Below, piece after piece: positions 1-11,000 of a DNA stretch of 64,000 nt. This DNA is from Daedaleopsis sinensis (Eukaryota > Basidiomycota > Agaricomycetes > Polyporales > Polyporaceae). A program made the translations under genes and the position numbers. Position 1 is the stretch's first letter, and each line of letters opens with the position of its first letter. The stretch is taken from contig CM066306.1 of the NCBI GenBank assembly GCA_033807695.1, forward strand, positions 2,046,001-2,110,000. The letters are read 5' to 3'. The notes beneath the pieces are model-generated. The model was given only the letters and a program-made list of their open reading frames with translations. It was not told the origin of the DNA and made no database searches.

Positions 1-1539
1 GGCGTCCGACCACCGCCGGATGGGGAGGGAGGAACGGACGGCGAAGAAGGCCGCAGGAAGGATGGCCGCCATGACGGCGATCAACATGATGACGGACAGG
101 AAGATGGATAGCCACGAATCCTTGAGAGTCCACTGGTAGAATGCGAAGACGAAGATCGGCGACGCGGAGACCAGAGCAAGGCGGAGCCCCCATGCGCGGA
201 CGAACGATGGGAACTGATCGCGGAACTCGGCGACGCGGGGATGCCTCCGCGCGAAGTCCGAGCGGCAAAGAGCCACGGTGACGGCATACATGAGAGCAAG
301 CACGCCAATGGTAATGGCCACAAGGATGAGCACGGAGAAAAACACGGTCATGAACGCGTTGGCAGTGGCGATGCCAATTGAGTTGGTGTAGATGGGTATG
401 CCAGCCTGCAACACGTTGGTGGAGTCGTCCGTGACAGTCGCCACATCGCCCCCCACGAGGACTTGAGGGGAGAAAACGGAGCCGTTGCCCAAAGGCAGAG
501 AAGCAAAGTCGACCTTGGGCAGAGATGGAAGGGTGGCGAGGAGAGATTGAGGTAAGACGAAGTTAGCCGAGTTGTAAGGACTGAGCTTGCGATTGACGAA
601 GGAAATAGCTCCGTTGTCGCTTGCGTTGGAGAGACCACCACCAGTCATATGGCGCATCTTGTTGATGGATTGTTGGAGGGATGAACTCGTATCGGCGGCA
701 AAGAGACCAAGAGCCCAGGAGAAGTTGAGTGTAAAGGAACGGTAGAGAGAGGGGAAGTTGAGGCCGAGGAGGCCGGTTAGGGCTATGGTCTGGAAGAGGG
801 ACATGAGATCAATCAGTCGGATTGGGGCTATGGCGAGTGGACCATCGACAATCGACTGCCAGATAGCGAAAGCAAGGGTGAGGAGGGCGACACTGGCAGT
901 CGCCCATTCTGCACCGTACTGGTGTGTGGACCAGCCGTTGGAGAGGGTGGTCTGAACACAAGCCTTGATTTCGCCGGTCTTTACGTCTGCGAGAGTGAGC
1001 TGGGCGTAGGCCTCGATATCAGGGATGACGTAGGCGATTTCAAGGTACTTGGACTGTATGTCCAGGTTCTTCGGGAGGGAGATGGAGTCTGAACCCTTGA
1101 AGTCGTAAAGGGGGAGGGGACAGAGGGCGCCTCCGAAGAGAGAGCAGATGTCGATAGAGACATTGACTGGCTGCATGCCATAGACATTGAGGAATAGGTT
1201 TGCAACCACATTGGTGTTCGGATCCTGATCATATAAACACGGTGAGGAGATATAGAGATGGGAGCGTCAAGGGATACGTACGACGCTAGCTGCGGAGATG
1301 TTGAAAACAATGGATTGGTTGTCGGCAAAGTAGGCAATATCGAACTGGTCGATGAGGAGGGACTCTGGCGGGGCACAGTATGTGACAGAAGATGTGACTG
1401 CGCGTGGTGGTGAGAGGAGGTCGAGAGGAAGGGAATGAAAGTAGGACTCACAAAGGACCTTGTCGTGAGCGCTGACGAGGGTAGGAATAAGAAGAAGGGG
1501 CGCGATGGCGCGTCGCAACCGGGCGACAGAGAAGAACAT
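1..1539 (-). CDS. TRP-like (Pkd2/FLC family) membrane channel, 3' end cut by window edge
   Basis: Exons run 1539-1282 and 1224 to beyond 1, joined by a 57 nt GTACGT...CAG intron; 494 codons are visible. The start ATG at 1539 opens a clear signal peptide (MFFSVARLRRAIAPLLLIP, then TLVSA). Next comes an ML-like lumenal domain with YCAPPESLL, FNISAASV, CSLFGGALCPLPLYDFKGSD and a Cys near the end (KACVQTTLSNGWSTHQ). The first membrane segment (about residue 210) and a cluster of hydrophobic helices follow (FMTVFFSVLILVAITIGVLAL and VIMLIAVMAAILPAA). This order is that of the fungal TRP-like ion channel/flavin carrier family (fission yeast Pkd2 relatives), which act in membrane calcium and osmotic responses and cell-wall integrity. 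Family assignment is from established motifs; exact substrate is not inferable. Its promoter faces that of the eL14 gene 525 bp away. Confidence 0.82.
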
Positions 1540-2063
1540 GAAGGCAGGAGAGTACCAGCAGAGGGTGCTGAGGCAGGCGAGAGCGAGTGCCAATATAAGC
1601 AGGGGAGAGAGTAAGCGTTCCCATTGTACACGCGGACAAGGGCGGTATTGTTCGAGGACGCACCTCGTGCCAGTCTATTGTTGTTCAGCTCTTGTTTTCT
1701 CGCGGCGGCTGTTGGGGGGACGACGTTGGGGTAAGGAGAGACAGGGAGAGAGAGGCGGGCTGAGAGCTAAAGACAGTCTGGGGAGCGGAATGGCGCACCA
1801 CAGAGCACCACCGACGTCGGACGCGATGAGCTCAAGCCTCGCATGCGGCTTACTCCTCCGGACTTTCCCTCGGCATCCTCGGCGCCGGTCGGCTCTATCC
1901 GTTCCGCCGTCGGCCCGCTCGCGACTGAGTCCGACTCGGAAGTAGTCCGACCAAACAGCCGCCCGCCTTCCCAGCGCCCAGTTTCAGTGTATCACGTAAG
2001 CGACCAACTCTTCGTAGCCGCACCGTCCTCGCCATCCTCAACGTCCTCCTCAAGCCCAACACC

Positions 2064-2768
2064 ATGTCGGTGAGTGTTTTAGTGCCAGTTCGTCCCCCGA
2101 GGCCCTAGGAGCGTTGTCGAAAAGGAGCGGGGCGTTTTGGAGGACTCCATGCCGATGGATGGCATACCCTCTGCCTGGATGGACTTGTTCACTCGGGTTG
2201 CGTCCGGAATCAGTGAGTGCTCATGCGTGTCTCTTTAACAGGCACAACCTTCGAACTTCAAGCGTTTCGTCGAGGTCGGCCGTGGTATGTCTGTGCACGA
2301 CATCCTGTGAAATATTATCTTGACCGCAAGCGCAAACTCGTAGTCGTCCTCCTCAAGTCTGGTCCCCAAGAGGGCAAGATCGCAGTGGTCGCCGAGATAA
2401 TCGACCACAACCGGGTCGGTCAATATACATTGCCTGCCGCCCTCTTTCGCTCAATCGTGTCTCTTTCCTAGGCTATCATTGACGGGCCGTCCACCGGTGT
2501 ACCCCGCCAATCCTTCCCCTACCGCCACCTTACCCTCACACCATTCGTCCTTTCCACCCTCCCCCGTGGTGCCGGCACCGGTGTTATCCGCAAGCACCTC
2601 GAGAAGGATGGCACGGTAGAGAAGTGGCAGAAGTCGTCGTGGGCGCAGAAGCGGGAGGCCACTGCGAAGCGGAGGTCGCTCACCGACTTCGAGCGTTTCG
2701 CTGTCATGCTCGCGAAGAAGGCACGGAGAGATCAGGCTCACAAGTCCCTCAAGAAGGCCTCCGCATGA
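2064..2768 (+). CDS. rpl14: 60S ribosomal protein eL14
   Basis: Exons 2064-2069, 2242-2284, 2344-2414 and 2472-2768 give 138 residues, the length of yeast L14. The first exon is only ATG-TCG. Recognisable eL14 parts are NFKRFVEVGRVVLL at the N-terminus, SGPQEGKIAVVAEIIDHNRA (KOW-like SH3 fold), IDGPSTGVPRQSFPYRHLTL, and a basic C-terminal tail (KSSWAQKREATAKRRSLTDF). The acceptor after GR was set at TAG 2341-2343 because this restores GR-VV-LLKSGP. It is a structural component of the large cytosolic ribosomal subunit. The long first intron (172 nt) right after the start is common in ribosomal protein genes and may carry regulatory sequence (inference). Confidence 0.93.
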
Positions 2769-3079
2769 GCATGTCCGGGAGGATCGCTTGCGTAGGACTG
2801 CGGGGCCGCGCTCGGTCGGGCACGGTTTTCATCGTCTGACAAAACGCTGGGTATGCGCTATCACTTGTACTCTCCAGCATGCATCATGTTGTCTATGTAC
2901 TTTCATCATGCCCCATTCCATATCACGATGACATGAATACTTGAACTCGTTTGCGCGAATGTGTGATTGTGAGCGCTACCTCGGCTATGAGCGGGAACGC
3001 GCGACCGCTGAGCTCCTCCAACTTGTGTCTATTCCTCACCGTCTGCCTCCACGGTCATCATCCGCTGTGTGCGCGCGCC

Positions 3080-6000
3080 ATGTCACAACATCCGACGCTC
3101 ACATGGGAGCCTATGCAAGATGGTTCCGTGTTCTACAACCGCCATCAGCTCTACTCGATACCAGGCAAACTGCCGGGCGACCTTCATGACTTCATCATTG
3201 CAGGATGTCGCTATGCCGGGCCTCTAGGTATGCACGTAGTTACTTCGCACACCCAATCTCCTGTTAAATGTGGCCATTCAGCCATTATGCGTGATACCTC
3301 AAAGGTCGTCACCCTAGGTCATGCCGCGCCTGCGTTCTCCAAAGCCCAAATACAAATCTACTCTCCCTCTGGCGAGCTGCTGCTAGTCTTCAGTGTGGAT
3401 AATCCTCCCCGTTAACGCGTGTCTCCCTCGCTCATTCTTGCCTACCAGTGGGATCAAGGAAAGATTGTCCGGTTCGGCTGGACTGGCGATGAACGCCTCG
3501 TAGTGCTCAATGAAGAGGGCGTATACCGAATATACGACCTACAAGGCGAATACCAGCAGTACTCTCTGGGCAGCGAGGCAGGAGAGCTGGGCATCATCGA
3601 CGCACGGGTACACGAGACTGGACTTGTCGCGCTCACGGGTTCCCTCACATTTCTGGAGGTGAAGGAATGGCAGGGAGGCAAGCCTCTAACGTTGGCGAAC
3701 CCAGGTGCGCTACCCTACCACTCTAATTCGCGATTCAAGCCCGTATATCTAGCATGCAGGTCTCTCACAACCCCCTCAGTCATGGGCCGTCATCCCACCC
3801 GACCAGACGATCTCGCGACATGTCGAGGTCCTGCTCTCCGTTGAGTCTACTATCTACAGCGTCGACAACCTCGAGAGCCTCGATCAGCGCATATCCCGCG
3901 GGCCATTCACTCATATGTCTCCATCTCCGAATGGAAAATCTCTCGCTCTTCTGACGTTCTCTGGACTCTTATGGGTCGTCTCCACCGACTTCCAGCGCAG
4001 TCTCGCTGAGTTCGATACGACGAGTGTGGCAGGTGCAACAGGCGATGTACACCAGGTCGAATGGTGCGGCAATGACGCGGTACTCGTTACTTGGAGCGGA
4101 TTAGCTGTTTTGGTGGGGCCGTTCGGGGACACTCTTCAGTCCGTCATCCGCCTTGTCGTGCCATGATTCTCGCTCATCTCTGAATGCTCCAGGTACTTCT
4201 ACTCTGGCTCAACTTTCGCTGTCACAGAACCGGATGGAATTCGCATAATTGGTCCCGACACATGCGATTTCGTTCAGAAAGTACCAGGTATATGCACTTC
4301 GAACACACGGTCGTTTTCACATCTAACTAACACGGCACAGTGTCTTCCGTCTCCGTATTTCGTCCGGGCTCAACCTCCCCTTCTGCAATCCTCTTTGACG
4401 CATGGGAGAACTTCTCTCGACGATCTCCCAAAGCAGACGAAAGCATCCGGAGCATTCGCCCTGATCTTGCAGCTGCCGTAGACGAATGTATCGATGCAGC
4501 AGGGAGAGAATGGGAACCTATTTGGCAGCGTCGTCTCCTGAATGTATACCTCCACCCTGCGCGTCCACATTCACGATCGCTAACGCATCCTCTCTCAGGC
4601 CGCCAAGTTCGGACGTTCCTTCCTCGACCTCTATGACCCGTCGGACTTCATCCAAGTTGGTCAAGCGTTAAAGGTCCTGAATGCTGTTCGCTTCTACGAG
4701 ATCGGAATCCCCCTTTCATATGCGCAATATACCCAACTATCCCCATCACACCTTATATCCCGCCTTCTCTCCCGCAACCTGCACCTGCTCGCTCTCCGCA
4801 TATCGGCCTACCTCACGCTGCCGCCGGACGCCGTGCTGAAACACTGGGCGTGTGCCAAGATCCTGCGGTCCAAGCCGACCGCGACGGGGACAGGCCGGAA
4901 CGCGGAGCTCGACGGAGATGACGCGTTGTGCAGAACGATTGTTGAGAAGTTCGAGAACCTCGGAGGAGGAAACGTGAGCTACGCGGACATCGCGAAGCGT
5001 GCGTGGGAGGTCGGTCGGACGACGCTCGCAACGCGGCTTCTGGACCACGAGACCAAGGCGTCGGACCAGGTCCCCCTGTTGCTGAACATGAAGGAGGACA
5101 AGCTCGCGCTCTTGAAGGCGGTGGAGAGCGGCGATACCGATCTTGGTGCGTGGCTCTTGCAGCACTTGAGCGAGGCGGAGAATATGCTGACCCGGACCGA
5201 TGTCAGTGTACCATGTCCTCCTGCACTTGCAAAAGCGTTCGTCGCTTGGCTCGTTCTTCCGCTTGATTGAGGAAGGCGGACCACGTTTGGCGCTTGCAAG
5301 CCGCCTACTGCAGGTGTACGCGCGGGAGCAGAATCGCGACATGCTCCGCGATTTTTACTACTCAGATGACCGGAGAGTGGAGAGCGCAGTTCTGTGCCTC
5401 GAGGACGCTGCTGGTAGCCAGGCAAGTTGAACCATTGGTCGGTGCCGACAGCCAGGTTAACACGTACTACGACTGCGCAGGACCCTACAGCTAAGCTCAC
5501 GGCCGTCAAAGCTGCACAGAAGTTCTTCTCTGAAGACAAGGACCGGTCATTTGAGGCGAAGGTTAGTTTGATGCCACAGGCAACGGTTTATTGGGCCTCC
5601 AGTGTTCCTGCGCTTATCCACCTGACCTAGATGATGGACGAGAGCGTTCGTCTGATGACATTCCAGCAGCAGCTTGAGAAGGAATCGGACGGGAAGATCA
5701 CGTTCTTTGGACAGAGCGTCAACAAGACAATTCGGACATGTCTTGTCAACGGTATGGCGAAACGCGCAGACAAGATAAAATCTGACTTCAAAGTTCCGGA
5801 CAAACGGTAACCTTGTTGCGTTGGATCGACCGAGCCTACACGGGTCTCAGTGTTCGTTGCAGGTTCTGGTACCTCAAGTTGCAGGCGCTCACCGAGATCC
5901 GAGACTTTGAGGCACTCGAAGCATTCGCAAAGTCTCGTCGCAGTCCGATTGGTTACGAAGCGTTCGTCAAGCATCTCGTAGAGAAGGGTCATAAGAAGGA

Positions 6001-6258
6001 GGCGTTGCCGTATGTCGCTCGTTGTGACGGGCCCAAACGTGCCGATCTATATGTCCTGTGTGACGACTGGCGCGCGGCGGCGCAGGAGTGCAAGGAGCGG
6101 GGAGACAAGGCGAAACTCGAGTATGTCTTTTTACCTTCCATCGCTTTCAAATCTGGATTCTGATGCTCACGATCCCTGTTTATAGGCAATTGAGAAAGTC
6201 GTGTCCGAACTCGTTAATCGCGCGGGAGCTGGAGCAAGTGGCAGCGTCGATGAAGTAG
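3080..6258 (+). CDS. vps16: Vps16, core subunit of the HOPS/CORVET vesicle tethering complexes
   Basis: Twelve exons: 3080-3227, 3282-3394, 3449-3704, 3760-4138, 4193-4287, 4341-4543, 4599-5145, 5207-5421, 5481-5561, 5631-5806, 5863-6120, 6186-6258; 847 residues, normal for Vps16. The N-terminal beta-propeller (about 1-420) begins with LTWEPMQDGSVFYNRHQLYS. The C-terminal alpha-solenoid carries classic blocks: VLNAVRFYEIGIPLSYAQY, HWACAKIL, VSYADIAKRAWEVGRTTLA, SGDTDLVYHVLLHL, SPIGYEAFVKHLVEKG. Vps16 holds class C Vps proteins together and binds the SM protein Vps33 for endosome and vacuole fusion. Intron 8 (5422-5480) uses a GC donor (CAG|GCAAGT); no GT donor keeps the frame there. It starts 311 bp after the eL14 stop on the same strand. 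Confidence 0.95.
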
Positions 6259-6684
6259 ATATCCTTACTAGTCTCCCCTGTCATCCTGTCGTCATTACAT
6301 CGTCGCAGATCGGAATACAGTATCTCCGCGAACACTTCGCTGTTATCCATGCGGCACGAATATACTGACATCCTGTATGCTCCACGAACATTGTACCCCG
6401 ATATGGTCCAGTTGATCGCACGAATAGCTCAGACTTTCGATAAACATTTTCTGTTCGACACAACACAAAACAGGATACATCTATACGAAAATTGACGATA
6501 CAGCAGGGGCCAGTACAACAGCGAGTAGCGTGGAGCGAGTGCACAGCAGATGAAGGGATTTCGATAAACTGTTATATAAGCCAGTTAAGGCTTGAGTTGC
6601 ACCTACACGTTATAGTGAGTAAGTGTGAACTTGTGAAACCAGTGACGTGCATGATAGTTTGGAATGGTCCTCACCGTATGGCAA

Positions 6685-7148
6685 CTAAAGGTCGATGATA
6701 GAGGCGAATGGACCCGCTAGTATCTGAGCATTCTCGTGGTCGAAAAACTTGTGCTCGTCGGGAACGACAACACGGAGGTACTCCTCATCCTCGAAGATCT
6801 CGAAGATTTTGTCCAGTGAAGTAGCCTCGAAAATAGCAATACCCCGGAACGGTGATTGCGACTTGGCGAGTGAGGACGCGGCGATCAACGCGTCATACTT
6901 GGGATCGACATGGAGCTGGAAGGAGGGTGAGGACCGAGACAGAAAGTACTGATGACACGGCCTACCTGCTCGTACTTCAGCAAGTTGCGCTTTGCGATGG
7001 CGATCGAGGAAAAGATGTTCGCGTGAACGTCCAACCAGTAGCGATCGAACTCTTCGAATGAAAGTCCGGGCTTGGGAGCCATTAGGACTGCCAGACGGAC
7101 ACGGTCCGTGCGCAGGGAAGGCGTAGATGAGGTAGACTCGGCAGCCAT
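6685..7148 (-). CDS. Small EthD-domain (dimeric alpha-beta barrel) protein
   Basis: Exons 7148-6966 and 6915-6685 (intron 50 nt, GTAGGC...CAG) give 137 residues. The hallmark RVRLAVLMAPKPGLSFEEF, then DRYWLDVHANIFSS (the YW...H signature of EthD proteins) and the C-terminal VVPDEHKFFD typical of fungal EthD proteins are visible. EthD-like proteins are ferredoxin-like dimers; some fungal members act as decarboxylase- or dehydratase-type tailoring enzymes, others have no known role. There is no biosynthetic cluster around it, so no substrate can be proposed. The 3' end faces Vps16 in convergent orientation with 426 bp between them, in which I see no gene. Confidence 0.8.
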
Positions 7149-7247
7149 GGTAGAAGCGGGGGTGTATAGTTCACAGTGAGAGGAGGGTAAGGCAAAGTCA
7201 GGACGGCCTTTATACCAGCACCAGCAACATGTTCGGTGGAATTTCAG

Positions 7248-8075
7248 CTAGACAACTTCATATGTCGGCGGGCCTAAGAGACCAAACGCGGCTCGGATAG
7301 AGGACATCGCGAAGTTCTGAAACACGTTCTCCCGCCTTCTACGAGTGCGCCGCTGAGATACGGAAGGGCCGATGAGCGCAGCTGACTGTCTACGAGAGGG
7401 TCGAGAGTATCGAGGACCCACGCATTTCGCAAAATATACAAAGAGGGGTCTTCGGCACACTGCGCTTCGAGTGACCAAACTCCACAAGGATTGGGCTAGA
7501 AGCTTAATCTGATTGCCCATGAAGGCATGCGGATTCACCACGCATCTTGAGTGTACACACGAGCTGTGGTGGAGGGCATGTCGCGTGGGACGGCAAAGTA
7601 CACCTGTGTATTTCGTCCGCGGAAGGTTGCAGCCGAGCCTGAGAAGAGATGAGTAACGATAACCGGCTGAAGTTAAGGACCTGCTAAGAATGTAACGGAC
7701 AAGTCCATTTTGACGCGACGGTGCAAGCTGCATCCTGTAAAAGGAAGCTTCATCAAACTTGAGCGCCGGTCGTATTTCCTCGCTGAGGTAGAAGATACGG
7801 CATGTCTGCCGTAGCAAGGTTGTGCCCTGAACGTGAATGGTGGGTGTCAGACATCTCCGGGACAGTAGCATCCTCGGTTGGAAAGCGGATACGTCAACTA
7901 TTTGTGGTTCTGACGTAACGCAATCGAAGCCCACATACGTTTCTTGATTTCCTAACGTTCTTAGGCCGCGCCTTCTACTTATACTGATGAGCGGTAGAAT
8001 ACAGTTGTGCGTGGAGGTATATGATACATGTGCTGGGTACTTATCTGGCTTGGTCCACCGTAACGTCGAGACCAT
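7248..8075 (-). CDS. Unidentified 275-codon open reading frame downstream of APC1
   Basis: An uninterrupted ATG-to-stop frame of 275 codons that begins 22 nt after the APC1 stop codon and lies in the same frame as APC1's last exon. It has no intron, no signal peptide and no motif I recognise; the predicted product is rich in Arg, Ser and Cys and ends NFAMSSIRAAFGLLGPP. A frame this long is unlikely by chance at about 50% GC, but the plus strand here also carries no gene that could cast it as a shadow. It might be a short separate gene, a decayed 3' part of APC1, or 3' UTR. Low confidence that it is translated. Confidence 0.25.
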   Translation of the reverse strand: MVSTLRWTKPDKYPAHVSYTSTHNCILPLISISRRRGLRTLGNQETYVGFDCVTSEPQIVDVSAFQPRMLLSRRCLTPTIHVQGTTLLRQTCRIFYLSEEIRPALKFDEASFYRMQLAPSRQNGLVRYILSRSLTSAGYRYSSLLRLGCNLPRTKYTGVLCRPTRHALHHSSCVHSRCVVNPHAFMGNQIKLLAQSLWSLVTRSAVCRRPLFVYFAKCVGPRYSRPSRRQSAALIGPSVSQRRTRRRRENVFQNFAMSSIRAAFGLLGPPTYEVV

Positions 8076-8096
8076 CTTCCTGTCAAACCTGTCAGG

Positions 8097-11000
8097 TCAA
8101 GCAGGTGGGATTCCTTCACTCCAAGCACCGATGACTTCGTCCAGAGAGCGCATCGTCCATCCTGAACCCATCGTTGTCGATAGTTGGGTACCGGTAGCGT
8201 GGAGAAGCTCTTTGAGTCCTTGGTCTAGTACTGCCGTGTTTGGAGTTCCGAGTGGGGGAGGGAGGGCGGCCAATTGACTATGCGCGTCGTGAGCTAGGCT
8301 CCTGAGGACATCCAGGACACTGGCCACAGGCACGCTGTTTCGCTGCAGGTACCACGACAGCTGCCGGCAGACGACCCATTCCGCTGAATCCTCTGGTTGC
8401 GCTGGAATGCCCTCTCCGCGGGCGTAGCGAGCGAGGAGGGACTTGAAGAGGCTCGAAGCACGGATCGGCTCTAGTTTGGCGTCAAGAAAGTAGAGGGTGC
8501 CGAGAAGTGTGTTTTCTCTAATTAACGGAGGTCGAGGGTTATTCTCGGATCTACCGCTGAACCGACGGTCGAATATCTTGCTGTAGTAATCGGCCGCGAA
8601 GCGTAGGTCCTGGAGCCTTAGTGTGAAGTATGCGGAATCAGGGGACAACGCGCGCATATGGAAAACGGACATGTGCGACTGCAATGTCTGCGGCTTGTCC
8701 TGAACGATGCTATCGAGTAGCGCGGCATGACAGTAGGACTGGAACTGTCGCTCCTCGGGCGTTTCGCCGTCATCTTGACAGAAGCGGTCTGCGAAGGCGA
8801 GGAAGAGTGGGTCATTCGAAGAGAACGCGATGAACTCGTGGAGGTCGTTCGCAGGGTGGGACTTGACATCGCTAGCCCTGGGGAAATCGAGTGTCGCGGC
8901 GTCTCCAACTGACGACCCGGAGCGTACGAACAAACTCCGGCTTCCTTTGGGATCCTCGATATAGCTCAAGAACGCCGTGCGGCGCTTGACAAAGAGGGTC
9001 TGACTGCGGAGTAAGGAGTCACGATGCCGTGGGGAGTTCGCAACGTCCAGGTAGAATGGCCAGTACCGCGGTGTGTCGACCCTGATTGAGACCAGCTTGT
9101 CGATAGCGGGAACGAGCGTCGGCGCTATCAGGGAGACACTCCCAACCTCCTTCTTCTCCCTGATTTTTATCTTGACCGGGACATAGACGATCTCCCTCGA
9201 GTCTACGTCTCGAGCTACCAGACATCGAGGTTCCACGGCGAGTACCCATAGGTGACGGTAGGCCTGGATATAGGTCTTGTTATCGGAAGACACGGAAAAA
9301 CGAGGATAGAAGGCAGTGACCATGCAGGCAATGGCAGCGTCAGAAGTGCCCAGCGTGTACCGTCCTCCGCCCAGGAAAAGGAGACCGATGGACATGTGCG
9401 TGGCGACATGGGTGGCATAACGTATTGGGTGATTGTACATCCCATAGGCGTACCTGAGACGACGCAGGCAGTTGACCTCCCCCGTACCGGCCATGACCAT
9501 GGTCAGACTGATGGAAATGAGACTGAGGCCTTCTCGGATAGCGGAGCGCTTGATACGCTGATCGTAAGCCAAGCCTGGAAAAGAACAATCCATGACGTGA
9601 ATATGGGAAGAAGAGGGGTCGTGTCACTTACTATTGGTATACGCAAGCTGACTGAACATGTCATAATACTGGACGAGCAGGAGATACGCTTCCTCTCTAG
9701 CCGTGCCAGCATACTTGAGCGCGATCGCGAAACAAGCACCCGCGAGGATGTTGTAATACGCTAGCTCGAATCCGTCGTCGATTTGCTGCCCACGGAATCG
9801 CTCGTCCATAGCAGCCCTGATGGCGTTAGGTAGTTGCCCCATGAGCCACACCTTCGTCGGTTGAATGGTATTCCACATGATGATGGCCCGAGCCATAGCC
9901 CGAGTCATGAGGAAGTTCGGCTGGATGTGATTGATCGCCTCGAGCGTGTCAGGCATCGTCAGGATGTCCGCCACGTCTTGTCTTTCCGTGCGCAAGTACA
10001 TCAGTGCCAATGCTACGGTCGCAGCCGGGGAAGTGAGGTTGACGTCGAAGGTTGGGCGGACAGGCTTCCCGTTCTCCATGACGCGCGGCTCCCCGTGAAT
10101 GAGTAGGCGGAGACGCTTCTGGATGGCCAAGTCGGCGGGTATAGACGACCCCTTGCCGAGCAAGACCATGCCGCATGCAAGCGCGGCGGAGAGCGTATAA
10201 GCTTCCCGGTATTCGTTGCTGATGTCAGACTGGTAGAGGTCGCGCCTACTTATCTGACTGAGGCAGACCTCGGCCATCCGACGATGCTTAGTCCCGAGGT
10301 AGAGCAGGCCGACCCCCATGAGACCGGCAGATTGCGTAATGAGGGGAACATTGAGGTCGACGTCAGGAGTGGGGAGCAAAGCGGGAGTGTGGACGGCTAT
10401 AAGCTTGGTGACATGTCGATTACTGTTACCGACGTTCGCCGCCGCCAGACCAAGCAGAACGCCGATTGATGTCATTTCGTGTTTCGGCGTGAGGTAGCCA
10501 AAGGTATGCCAGGTTAACATCTCCCGCAAATGCCCAGTAAGACCAAGGGCATAGAGGAACCCAGCGTGCTCAGGTGTAAGCTCGCTAGGTTTGTTGAACT
10601 TGATCCAGGAACTTTCGACGGAAACCGCCTGAGTGGAGATACGCAGCCCTGCGGCAACACCATTGTGGAATTCACCCCAGTTGATCCAGTCTGGTGCGAT
10701 CTTTCCCATATCGGCGGGGATGAGAAGATTGCCCGGTTGCACTCGCACGGAGAATTCAAACTTGGGAATGGCGAATGACTCTTTTGTGACGGTGGGGATA
10801 GAGCCGAAGGTAAAGACCGCTCGCCCAAGCGGCAACGCAAGAGTCCGTTCTGCCATCCGGAGAACTTGATGTTGCTGCTCCCTGAGTTGCTCGGCCTCGC
10901 TGTTATAATAAGATATCAATCAGCCATCGTTCTTAGACGATGGATAATTGACGCACTTCAGCTCTGGCCGTTCGATAGCACGTATGTGTGGCACGGTCGA

